64,000 bases of DNA. Origin: Membranipora membranacea. Lineage: Eukaryota; Bryozoa; Gymnolaemata; Cheilostomatida; Membraniporidae. Below are positions 48,751-60,496 of this stretch, piece by piece. Position 1 is the stretch's first letter. Each line of letters opens with the position of its first letter. The notes under the pieces are model-generated. The model had not been told where the DNA came from and did no database searches. It worked only from the letters and a program-made list of their open reading frames with translations. A program made the position numbers and the translations under genes. The stretch covers positions 18,972,001 through 19,036,000 of the forward strand of contig OU612072.1 in the NCBI GenBank assembly GCA_914767715.1, given 5' to 3'.

Positions 48751-50933
48751 AAGGAAATCTATTTTTTTAAACTGGCCGTAAAAAAAACCAAGGGTCCCCC
48801 CTTTGTTACTTTTTTAAATTTTAAACTCGCCCTAATTCCTGTTCTATTTATCCTAGGATCTTGATATTCGGGACTTAGAATGAGGCCAATGAGGCCATCA
48901 ACCGGTCAGAGTTTGAAAGAATTCCGATTGCTATTTCAAATTTGAGCCTGCCTTTTGGCATGTTTTTTCATGACAAAAGTGGCCCTCGTTAAAAAGGTTG
49001 CTGACGCCAAAAAAAGGGGAGCAGTCCCGAACGGGTTTCAGTTTCAAAGTCAGCATGAAATTGCCTACGTTATAGAGCAGGTTAGAGGGAAATCAATTTT
49101 TTAAACTGGCCGTAAAAAAACCAAGAGTCCCCCCTTTGTTACTTTTTTAAATTTTTAACACGCTCTAATTCCTGTTCTATTTATCGTAGGATCTTGATAT
49201 TCGGGACTTAGAATGAGGCCAATGAGGCCATCAACTGGTCAGAGTTTGAAAGAATTCGAATTGCTATTTCAAATTTGAGCCTGCCTTTTCGCATGTTTTT
49301 TCATGACAAAAGTGGCCCTCGTTAAAAAGGTTGCTGACGCCAAACAAAGAGGAGCAGTCCCGAACGTGTTTCAGTTTCAAAGTCAGCATGAAATTGCCTA
49401 CGTTAAAGAGCAGGTTAGAAGGAAATCAATTTTTTAAGCTGGCCGTAAAAAAAACCAAGGGTCCCCCCTTTGTTACTTTTTTAATTTTTAAACTCGCTCT
49501 AATTCCTGTTCTATTTATCGTAGGATCTTGATATTCGGGACTTAGAATGAGGCCAATGAGGCCATCAACTGGTCAGAGTTTGAAAGAATTCCGATGGCTA
49601 TTTCAAATTTGACCCTGCCGTTTGGCATGTTTTTTTATGACAAAAGTGGCCCTCGTTAAAAAGGTTGCGGACGCCAAACAAAGAGGGGCAGTCCCGAACG
49701 GGTTTCAGTTTCAAAGTCAGCATGAAATTGCATACGTTATAGAGCAGGTTAAAAGGAAATCTATTTTTTAAACTGGCCGTAAAAAAAACCAAGGGTCCCC
49801 CCTCTGTTACTTTTTTAACTTTTAAACTCGCTCTAATTCCTGTTCTATTTATCCTAGGATCTTGATATTCGGGATTTTGAATGAGGCCAATGAGGCCATC
49901 AACTGGTCAGAGTTTGAAAGAATTCCAATTGCTATTTCAAATTTGAGCCTTCCTTTTGGCATGTTTTTTCATGACAAAAGTGGCCCTCGTTAAAAAGGTT
50001 GCTGACGCCAAACAAAGAGGAGCAGTCCCGAACGGGTTTCAGTTTCAAAGTCAGCATGAAATTGCCTATGTTATAGAGCAGGTTAGAAGGAAATCAATTT
50101 TTTAAGCTGGCCGTAAAAAAAACCAAGGGTCCCCCCTTTGTTACTTTTTGAACTTTTAAACTCGCTCTAATTCCTGTTCTATTTATCGTAGGATCTTGAT
50201 ATTCGGGACTTAGAATGAGGCCAATGAGGCCATCAAATGGTCAGAGTTTGAAAGAATTCCGATGGCTATTTCATATTTGAGCCTGCCGTTTGGCATGTTT
50301 TTTTATGACAAAAGTGGCCCAGGTTAAAAAGGTTGCTGACGCCAAACAAAGAGGAGCAGTCCCGAACGGGTTTCAGTTTTAAAGTCAGCATGAAATTGCC
50401 TACGTTATAGAGCAGGTTAGAAGGAAATCTATTTTTTAAACTGGCCGTAAAAAAAACCAAGGGTCCCCCCTTTGTTACTTTTTTAAATTTTAAACTCGCT
50501 CTAATTCCTGTTCTATTTATCCTTGGATCTTGATATTCGGGATTTTGAATGAGGCCAATGAGGCCATCAACTGGTCAGAGTTTGAAAAAATTCCAATTGC
50601 TATTTCAAATTTGAGCCTGCCGTTTGGCATGTTTTTTTATGACAAAAGTGGCCAAGGTTAAAATGGTTGCTGACGCCAAAAAAAGAGGAGCAGTCCCGAA
50701 CGGGTTTCAGTTTCAAAGTCAGCATGAAATTTCCTACGTTATAGAGCAGGTTAGAAGGAAATATATTTTTTAAACCGGCCGTAAATAAAACCAAGGGTCC
50801 CCCCTTTGTTACTTTTTAAAATTTTAAACTCACTCTAATTCCTGTTCTATTTATCCTTGGATCTTGATATTCGGGATTTTGAATGAGGCCAATGAGGCCA
50901 TCAACTGGTCAGAGTTTGAAAAAATTCCAATTG

Positions 50934-52835
50934 CTATTTAAAATTTGAGCCTGCCTTTTGGCATGTTTTTTCGTGACAAAAGTGGCCCAGGTTAAAAAGG
51001 TTGCTGACGCCAAACAAAGAGGAGCAGTCCCGAACGGGTTTCAGTGTCAATGTCAGCATAAAATTGCCTACGCTATAGAGCAGGTTAGAAGGATATCTAT
51101 TTTTTAAACTGGCCGTAAAAAAAACCAAGGGTCCCCCCTATGTTACTTTTTTAATTTTCAAACTCGCTCTAATTCCTGTTTTATTTATCCTAGGATCTTG
51201 ATATTCGGGATTTTGAATGAGGCCAATGAGGCCATCAACTGGTCAGAGTTTGAAAGAATTCCAATTGCTATTTCAAATTTGAGCCTGCCTTTTGGCATGT
51301 TTTTTCATGACAAAAGTGGCCCTCGTTAAAAAGGTTGCCGACGCGAAACAAAGAGGGGCAGTCCCGAACGGGTTTCAGTTTCAAAGTCAGCATGAAATTG
51401 CCTACGTTATAGAGCAGGTTAGAAGGAAATCTATTTTTTAAACTGGCCGTAAAAAAAACCAAGGGTCCCCCCTTTATTACTTTTTTAAATTTTAACTCGC
51501 TCTAATTCCTGTTCTATTTATCCTAGGATCTTGATATTCGGGACTTAGAATGAGGCCAATGAGGCCATCAACTAGTCAGAGTTTGAAAGAATTCCGATTG
51601 CTATTTCAAATTTGAGCCTGCCTTTTGGCATGTTTTTTCATGACAAAAGTGGCCCTCGTTAAAAAGGTTGCTGACGCCAAACAAAGAGGAGCAGTCCCGA
51701 ACGGGTTTCAGTTTCAAAGTCAGCATGAAATTGCCTACGTTATAGAGCAGGTTAGAAGGAAATCTATTCTTTAAACTGGCCGTAAAAAAAACCAAGGGTC
51801 CCCCCTTTGTTACTTTTTTTAATTTTAAACTCGCTCTAATTCCTGTTCTATTTATCCTAGGATCTTGATATTCGGGACTTAGAATGAGGCCAATGAGGCC
51901 ATCAACTGCTCAGAGTTTGAAAAAATTCCAATTGCTATTTCAAATTTGAGCCTGCCGTTTGGCATGTTTTTTTATGACAAAAGTGGCCAAGGTTAAAAAG
52001 GTTGCTGACGCCAAAAAAAGAGGAGCAGTCCCGAACGGGTTTCAGTTTCAAAGTCAGCATGAAATTTCCTACGTTATAGAGCAGGTTAGAAGGAAATATA
52101 TTTTTTAAACCGGCCGTAAATAAAACCAAGGGTCCCCCCTTTGTTACTTTTTAAAATTTTAAACTCACTCTAATTCCTGTTCTATTTATCGGAGGATCTT
52201 GATATTCGGGACTTAGAATGAGGCCAATGACGCCATCAACTGGTCAGAGTTTGAAAGAATTCCAATTGCTATTTAAAATTTGAGCCTGCCTTTTGGCATG
52301 TTTTTTCGTGACAAAAGTGGCCCAGGTTAAAAAGGTTGCTGACGCCAAACAAAGAGGAGCAGTCCCGAACGGGTTTCAGTGTCAATGTCAGCATAAAATT
52401 GCCTACGCTATAGAGCAGGTTAGAAGGATATCTATTTTTTAAACTGGCCGTAAAAAAAACCAAGGGTCCCCCCTATGATACTTTTTTAAATTTTAAACTC
52501 GCTCTAATTCCTGTTTTATTTATCCTAGGATCTTGATATTCGGGATTTTGAATGAGGCCAATGAGGCCATCAACTGGTCAGAGTTTGAAAGAATTCCAAT
52601 TGCTATTTCAAATTTGAGCCTGCCTTTTGGCATGTTTTTTCATGACAAAAGTGGCCCTCGTTAAAAAGGTTGCCGACGCGAAACAAAGAGGGGCAGTCCC
52701 GAACGGGTTTCAGTTTCAAAGTCAGCATGAAATTGCCTACGTTATAGAGCAGGTTAGAAGGAAATCTATTTTTTAAACTGGCCGTAAAAAAAACCAAGGG
52801 TCCCCCCTTTATTACTTTTTTAAATTTTAACTCGC
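50934..52835 (+). repeat. 4-monomer-offset duplication (1,335 bp)
   Basis: The segment 50,934-51,500 recurs at 52,269-52,835. Shared are T6CGTGAC, CAGTGTCAATGTC with GGATATC, TGTTTTATTTATCC, the CTCG copy with GTTGCCGACGCGAAAC, and CTTTATTAC with TTTTAACTCG. The CAAGG monomer just before the first copy (from 50,600) also has a partner at the same offset (from 51,935). Confidence 0.78.
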
Positions 52836-52853
52836 TCTAATTCCTGTTCTATT

Positions 52854-55800
52854 TATCGTAGGATCTTGATATTCGGGATTTTGAATGAGGCCAATGAGGC
52901 CATCAACTGGTCAGAGTTTGAAAGAATTCCAATGCTATTTCAAATTTGAGCCTGCCGTTTGGCATGTTTTTTTATGACAAAAGTGGCCAAGGTTAAAAAG
53001 GTTGCTGACGCCAAAAAAAGAGGAGCAGTCCCGAACGGGTTTCAGTTTCAAAGTCAGCATGAAATTTCCTACGTTATAGAGCAGGTTAGAAGGAAATATA
53101 TTTTTTAAACCGGCCGTAAATAAAACCAAGGGTCCCCCCTTTGTTACTTTTTAAAATTTTAAACTCACTCTAATTCCTGTTCTATTTATCGGAGGATCTT
53201 GATATTCGGGATTTAGAATGAGGCCAATGACGCCATCAACTGGTCAGAGTTTAAAAGAATTCCAATTGCTATTTAAAATTTGAGCCTGCCTTTTGGCATG
53301 ATTTTTCATGACAAAAGTGGCCCAGGTTAAAAAGGTTGCTGACGCCAAACAAAGAGGAGCAGTCCCGAACGGGTTTCAGTGTGAATGTCAGCATAAAATT
53401 GCCTACGCTATAGAGCAGGTTAGAAGGATATCTATTTTTTAAACTGGCCGTAAAAAAAACCAAGGGTCCCCCCTTTATTACTTTTTTAAATTTTAACTCG
53501 CTCTAATTCCTGTTCTATTTATCCTAGGATCTTGATATTCGGGATTTAGAATGAGGCCAATGAGGCCATCAACCGGTCAGAGTTTGAAAGAATTTTGATT
53601 GCTATTTCAAATTTGAGCCTGCCTTTTGGCATGTTTTTTTATGACAAAAGTGGCCCTCATTAAAAAGGTTGCTGACGCCAAACAAAGAGGAGCAGTCCCG
53701 AACGGGTTTCAGTTTCAAAGTCAGCATGAAATTGCCTACGTTATAGAGCAGGTTAGAGGGAAATCAATTTTTTAAACTGGCCGTAAAAAAAACCAAGAGT
53801 CCCCCCTTTGTTACTTTTTTAAATTTTAAACTCGCTCTAATTCCTGTTCTATTTATCGTAGGATCTTGATATTTGGGACTTAGAATGAGGCCAATGAGGC
53901 CATCAACTGGTCAGAGTTTGAAAGAATTCCGATGGCTATTTCATATTTGAGCCTGCCGTTTGGCATGTTTTTTTATGACAAAAGTGGCCCAGGTTAAAAA
54001 GGTTGCTGACGCCAAACAAAGAGGTGCAGTCCCGAACGGGTTTCAGTTTTAAAGTCAGCATGAAATTGCCTACGTTATAGAGCAGGTTAGAAGGAAATCT
54101 ATTTTTTAAACTGGCCGTAAAAAAAACCAAGGGTCCCCCCTTTGTTACCTTTTTAAATTTTAAACTCGCTCTAATTCCTGTTCTATTTATCGTAGGATCT
54201 TGATATTCGGGATTTAGAATGAGGCCAATGACGCCATCAACTGGTCAGAGTTTAAAAGAATTCCAATTGCTATTTAAAATTTGAGCCTGCCTTTTGGCAT
54301 GTTTTTTCATGACAAAAGTGGCCCAGGTTAAAAAGGTTGCTGACGCCAAACAAAGAGGAGCAGTCCCGAACGGGTTTCAGTGTCAATGTCAGCATAAAAT
54401 TGCCTACGCTATAGAGCAGGTTAGAAGGATATCTATTTTTTAAACTGGCCGTAAAAAAAACCAAGGGTCCCCCCTATGTTACTTTTTTAAATTTTAAACT
54501 CGCTCTAATTCCTGTTCTATTTATCCTAGGATCTTGATATTCGGGATTTTGAATGAGGCCAATGAGGCCATCAACTGGTGAGAGTTTGAAAGAATTCCGA
54601 TGGCTATTTCAAATTTGACCCTGCCGTTTAGCATGTTTTTTTATGACAAAAGTGGCCCAGGTTAAAAAGGTTGCTGACGCCAAACAAAGAGGAGCAGTCC
54701 CGAACGGGTTTCAGTTTCAAAGTCAGCATGAAATTGCCTACGTTATAGAGCAGGTTAGAAGGAAATCAATTTGTTAAGCTGGCCGTAAAAAAAAAACCAA
54801 GGGTCCCCCCTTTGTTACTTTTTTAAATTTTAAACTCGCTCTAATTCCTGTTCTATTTATCGGAGGATCTTGATATTCGGGACTTAGAATGAGGCCAATG
54901 ACGCCATCAACTGGTCAGAGTTTGAAAGAATTCTAATTGCTATTTCATATTTAGGCCTGCCGTTTGGCATGTTTTTTTATGACAAAAGTGGCCAAGGTTA
55001 AAAAGGTTGCTGACGCCAAAAAAAGAGGAGCAGTCCCGAACGGGTTTCAGTTTCAAAGTCAGCATGAAATTTCCTACGTTATAGAGCAGGTTAGAAGGAA
55101 ATATATTTTTTAAACCGGCCGTAAATAAAACCAAGGGTCCCCCCTTTGTTACTTTTTAAAATTTTAAACTTACTCTAATTCCTGTTCTATTTATCGGAGG
55201 ATCTTGATATTCGGGATTTAGAATGAGGCCAATGACGCCATCAACTGGTCAGAGTTTAAAAGAATTCCAATTGCTATTTATAATTTGAGCCTGCCTTTTG
55301 GCATGTTTTTTCATGACAAAAGTGGCCCAGGTTAAAAAGGTTGCTGACGCCAAACAAAGAGGAGCAGTCCCGAACGGGTTTCAGTGTCAATGTCAGCATA
55401 AAATTGCCTACGCTATAGAGCAGGTTAGAAGGATATCTATTTTTTAAACTGGCCGTAAAAAAAAACCAAGGGTCCCCCCTTTATTACTTTTTTAAATTTT
55501 AACTCGCTCTAATTCCTGTTCTATTTATCCTAGGATCTTGATATTCGGGACTTAGAATGAGGCCAATGAGGCCATCAACCGGTCAGAGTTTGAAAGAATT
55601 CTGATTGCTATTTCAAATTTGAGCCTGCCTTTTGGCATGTTTTTTTATGACAAAAGTGGCCCTCATTAAAAAGGTTGCTGACGCCAAACAAAGAGGAGCA
55701 GTCCCGAACGGGTTTCAGTTTCAAAGTCAGCATGAAATTGCCTACGTTATAGAGCAGGTTAGAGGGAAATCAATTTTTTAAACTGGCCGTAAAAAAACCA

Positions 55801-55966
55801 AGAGTCCCCCCTTTGTTACTTTTTTAAATTTTAAACTCGCTCTAATTCCTGTTCTATTTATCGTAGGATCTTGATATTTGGGACTTAGAATGAGGCCAAT
55901 GAGGCCATCAACTGGTCAGAGTTTGAAAGAATTCCGATGGCTATTTCATATTTGAGCCTGCCGTTT
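52854..55966 (+). repeat. Long-range duplication, copy 2 (partner 39,850-42,960)
   Basis: This is the downstream partner of the 3.1-kb block at 39.85 kb, in the same orientation and monomer order. It is bounded on the left by CTTTATTAC with TTTTAACTCG, where the partner has TTACCTTTTT. On the right it runs into the GAGGTGCAG and CATTTTTAAAG monomer, where the partner has GAGGAGCAG and CAGTTTCAAAG. Its own private variants include GGCATGATTTTTCATG at about 53,300 and a ten-A tract at about 54,786. Confidence 0.8.
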
Positions 55967-57558
55967 GGCATGTTTTTTTATGACAAAAGTGGCCCAGGTT
56001 AAAAAGGTTGCTGACGCCAAACAAAGAGGTGCAGTCCCGAACGGGTTTCATTTTTAAAGTCAGCATGAAATTGCCTACGTTATAGAGCAGGTTAAAAGGA
56101 AATCTATTTTTTAAACTGGCCGTAAAAAAAACCAAGGGTCCCCCCTTTGTTACCTTTTTAAATTTTAAACTCGCTCTAATTCCTGTTCTATTTATCGTAG
56201 GATCTTGATATTCGGGATTTTGAATGAGGCCAATGAGGCCATCAACTGGTCAGAGTTTGAAAGAATTCCAATGCTATTTCAAATTTGAGCCTGCCGTTTG
56301 GCATGTTTTTTTATGACAAAAGTGGCCAAGGTTAAAAAGGTTGCTGACGCCAAAAAAAGAGGAGCAGTCCCGAACGGGTTTCAGTTTCAAAGTCAGCATG
56401 AAATTTCCTACGTTATAGAGCAGGTTAGAAGGAAATATATTTTTTAAACCGGCCGTAAATAAAACCAAGGGTCCCCCCTTTGTTACTTTTTAAAATTTTA
56501 AACTCACTCTAATTCCTGTTCTATTTATCGGAGGATCTTGATATTCGGGATTTAGAATGAGGCCAATGACGCCATCAACTGGTCAGAGTTTAAAAGAATT
56601 CCAATTGCTATTTAAAATTTGAGCCTGCCTTTTGGCATGTTTTTTCATGACAAAAGTGGCCCAGGTTAAAAAGGTTGCTGACGCCAAACAAAGAGGAGCA
56701 GTCACGAACGGGTTTCAGTGTCAATGTCAGCATAAAATTGCCTACGCTATAGAGCAGGTTAGAAGGATATCTATTTTTTAAACTGGCCGTAAAAAAAACC
56801 AAGGGTCCCCCCTATGTTACTTTTTTAAATTTTAAACTCGCTCTAATTCCTGTTCTATTTATCCTAGGATCTTGATATTCGGGATTTTGAATGAGGCCAA
56901 TGAGGCCATCAACTGGTGAGAGTTTGAAAGAATTCCGATGGCTATTTCAAATTTGACCCTGCCGTTTAGCATGTTTTTTTATGACAAAAGTGGCCCAGGT
57001 TAAAAAGGTTGCTGACGCCAAACAAAGAGGAGCAGTCCCGAACGGGTTTCAGTTTCAAAGTCAGCATGAAATTGCCTACGTTATAGAGCAGGTTAGAAGG
57101 AAATCAATTTGTTAAGCTGGCCGTAAAAAAAACCAAGGGTCCCCCCTTTGTTACTTTTTTAAATTTTAAACTCGCTCTAATTCCTGTTCTATTTATCCTA
57201 GGATCTTGATATTCGGGATTTTGAATGAGGCCAATGAGGCCATCAACTGGTCAGAGTTTGAAAGAATTCGAATTGCTATTTCAAATTTGAGCCTGCCTTT
57301 TGGCATGTTTTTTCATGACAAAAGTGGCCCTCGTTAAAAAGGTTGCTGACGCCAAACAAAGAGGAGCAGTCCCGAACGGGTTTCAGTTTCAAAGTCAGCA
57401 TGAAATTGCCTACGTTATAGAGCAGGTTAGAAGGAAATCAATTTTTTAAGCTGGCCGTAAAAAAAACCAAGGGTCCCCCCTTTGTTACTTTTTTTAATTT
57501 TAAACTCGCTCTAATTCCTGTTCTATTTATCCTAGGATCTTGATATTCGGGACTTAGA

Positions 57559-57567
57559 ATGAGGCCA
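57559..57567 (+). repeat. 9-bp doublet reduced to a single copy
   Basis: Same deletion as at 43,551, in the partner of that block 14,008 bp downstream. The flanking monomer types are also the same, so the deletion was copied with its neighbours rather than arising again. Confidence 0.85.
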
Positions 57568-58266
57568 TCAACTGGTCAGAGTTTGAAAGAATTCCGATGG
57601 CTATTTCAAATTTGAGCCTGCCTTTTGGCATGTTTTTTTATGACAAAAGTGGCCCTCATTAAAAAGGTTGCTGACGCCAAACAAAGAGGAGCAGTCCCGA
57701 ACGGGTTTCAGTTTCAAAGTCAGCATGAAATTGCCTACGTTATAGAGCAGGTTAGAGGGAAATCAATTTTTTAAACTGGCCGTAAAAAAACCAAGAGTCC
57801 CCCCTTTGTTACTTTTTTAAATTTTAAACTCGCTCTAATTCCTGTTCTATTTATCGTAGGATCTTGATATTTGGGACTTAGAATGAGGCCAATGAGGCCA
57901 TCAACTGGTCAGAGTTTGAAAGAATTCCGATGGCTATTTCATATTTGAGCCTGCCGTTTGGCATGTTTTTTTATGACAAGAGTGGCCCAGGTTAAAAAGG
58001 TTGCTGACGCCAAACAAAGAGGTGCAGTCCCGAACGGGTTTCATTTTTAAAGTCAGCATGAAATTGCCTACGTTATAGAGCAGGTTAGAAGGAAATCTAT
58101 TTTTTAAACTGGCCGTAAAAAAAACCAAGGGTCCCCCCTTTGTTACCTTTTTAAATTTTAAACTCGCTCTAATTCCTGTTCTATTTATCGTAGGATCTTG
58201 ATATTCGGGATTTTGAATGAGGCCAATGAGGCCATCAACTGGTCAGAGTTTGAAAGAATTCCAATG

Positions 58267-58932
58267 CTATTTCAAATTTGAGCCTGCCGTTTGGCATGTT
58301 TTTTTATGACAAAAGTGGCCAAGGTTAAAAAGGTTGCTGACGCCAAAAAAAGAGGAGCAGTCCCGAACGGGTTTCAGTTTCAAAGTCAGCATGAAATTTC
58401 CTACGTTATAGAGCAGGTTAGAAGGAAATATATTTTTTAAACCGGCCGTAAATAAAACCAAGGGTCCCCCCTTTGTTACTTTTTAAAACTTTAAACTCGC
58501 TCTAATTCCTGTTCTATTTATCGTAGGATCTTGATATTCGGGATTTTGAATGAGGCCAATGAGGCCATCAACTGGTCAGAGTTTGAAAGAATTCCAATGC
58601 TATTTCAAATTTGAGCCTGCCGTTTGGCATGTTTTTTTATGACAAAAGTGGCCAAGGTTAAAAAGGTTGCTGACGCCAAAAAAAGAGGAGCAGTCCCGAA
58701 CGGGTTTCAGTTTCAAAGTCAGCATGAAATTTCCTACGTTATAGAGCAGGTTAGAAGGAAATATATTTTTTAAACCGGCCGTAAATAAAACCAAGGGTCC
58801 CCCCTTTGTTACTTTTTAAAACTTTAAACTCACTCTAATTCCTGTTCTATTTATCGGAGGATCTTGATATTCGGGATTTAGAATGAGGCCAATGACGCCA
58901 TCAACTGGTCAGAGTTTAAAAGAATTCCAATT
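58267..58932 (+). repeat. Single-monomer tandem duplication
   Basis: The two CAAGG monomers beginning at 58,267 and 58,600 are 333 bp apart and share GAATTCCAATGC (one base shorter than most copies), GCCAAAAAAAGAGG, GAAATTTCC, ATATATTTTTT, GTAAATAAAACC and AAAACTTTAAACTC. The related block at 44.26 kb has only one such monomer in this position. The doublet is repeated in the second 14-monomer unit at 62,914 and 63,247. Confidence 0.8.
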
Positions 58933-59884
58933 GCTATTTAAAATTTGAGCCTGCCTTTTGGCATGTTTTTTCATGACAAAAGTGGCCCAGGTTAAAAAGG
59001 TTGCTGACGCCAAACAAAGAGGAGCAGTCACGAACGGGTTTCAGTGTCAATGTCAGCATAAAATTGCCTACGCTATAGAGCAGGTTAGAAGGATATCTAT
59101 TTTTTAAACTGGCCGTAAAAAAAACCAAGGGTCCCCCCTATGTTACTTTTTTAAATTTTAAACTCGCTCTAATTCCTGTTCTATTTATCCTAGGATCTTG
59201 ATATTCGGGATTTTGAATGAGGCCAATGAGGCCATCAACTGGTGAGAGTTTGAAAGAATTCCGATGGCTATTTCAAATTTGACCCTGCCGTTTAGCATGT
59301 TTTTTTATGACAAAAGTGGCCCAGGTTAAAAAGGTTGCTGACGCCAAACAAAGAGGAGCAGTCCCGAACGGGTTTCAGTTTCAAAGTCAGCATGAAATTG
59401 CCTACGTTATAGAGCAGGTTAGAAGGAAATCAATTTGTTAAGCTGGCCGTAAAAAAAACCAAGGGTCCCCCCTTTGTTACTTTTTTAAATTTTAAACTCG
59501 CTCTAATTCCTGTTCTATTTATCCTAGGATCTTGATATTCGGGATTTTGAATGAGGCCAATGAGGCCATCAACTGGTCAGAGTTTGAAAGAATTCGAATT
59601 GCTATTTCAAATTTGAGCCTGCCTTTTGGCATGTTTTTTCATGACAAAAGTGGCCCTCGTTAAAAAGGTTGCTGACGCCAAACAAAGAGGAGCAGTCCCG
59701 AACGGGTTTCAGTTTCAAAGTCAGCATGAAATTGCCTACGTTATAGAGCAGGTTAGAAGGAAATCAATTTTTTAAGCTGGCCGTAAAAAAAACCAAGGGT
59801 CCCCCCTTTGTTACTTTTTTTAATTTTAAACTCGCTCTAATTCCTGTTCTATTTATCCTAGGATCTTGATATTCGGGACTTAGA

Positions 59885-59893
59885 ATGAGGCCA
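59885..59893 (+). repeat. 9-bp doublet reduced to a single copy
   Basis: Same deletion, but followed by a GACCC and TTTAGC monomer body instead of the GAGCC and CTTTTGG body found after 57,559. The deleted link has therefore been joined to a different monomer body, probably by exchange within the first 40 bases after the EcoRI site. Confidence 0.85.
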
Positions 59894-60210
59894 TCAACTG
59901 GTCAGAGTTTGAAAGAATTCCGATGGCTATTTCAAATTTGACCCTGCCGTTTAGCATGTTTTTTTATGACAAAAGTGGCCCAGGTTAAAAAGGTTGCTGA
60001 CGCCAAACAAAGAGGAGCAGTCCCGAACGGGTTTCAGTTTCAAAGTCAGCATGAAATTGCCTACGTTATAGAGCAGGTTAGAAGGAAATCAATTTTTTAA
60101 GCTGGCCGTAAAAAAAAACCAAGGGTCCCCCCTTTGTTACTTTTTTTAATTTTAAACTCGCTCTAATTCCTGTTCTATTTATCCTAGGATCTTGATATTC
60201 GGGACTTAGA

Positions 60211-60219
60211 ATGAGGCCA
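60211..60219 (+). repeat. 9-bp doublet reduced to a single copy
   Basis: Tandem copy of the deleted GACCC monomer, 326 bp after the one at 59,885. That spacing is one monomer less the missing 9 bp. Confidence 0.85.
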
Positions 60220-60496
60220 TCAACTGGTCAGAGTTTGAAAGAATTCCGATGGCTATTTCAAATTTGACCCTGCCGTTTAGCATGTTTTTTTATGACAAAA
60301 GTGGCCCAGGTTAAAAAGGTTGCTGACGCCAAACAAAGAGGAGCAGTCCCGAACGGGTTTCAGTTTCAAAGTCAGCATGAAATTGCCTACGTTATAGAGC
60401 AGGTTAGAAGGAAATCAATTTTTTAAGCTGGCCGTAAAAAAAACCAAGGGTCCCCCCTTTGTTACTTTTTTAAATTTTAAACTCGCTCTAATTCCT

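Larger units (their letters stand above)
55850..60496 (+). repeat. 14-monomer higher-order unit, copy 1 (~4,646 bp)
   Basis: This unit holds 14 monomers, three with the 9-bp deletion, which explains a length about 27 bp under 14 full units. It has two related parts of about 1,993 bp (six monomers) and 2,653 bp (eight monomers), both starting with the ATATTTGGG and CATTTTTAAAG monomer. The second part contains two adjacent near-identical CAAGG monomers (from 58,267 and 58,600). It also has two adjacent near-identical 9-bp-deleted GACCC monomers (from about 59,885 and 60,211). Confidence 0.85.
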
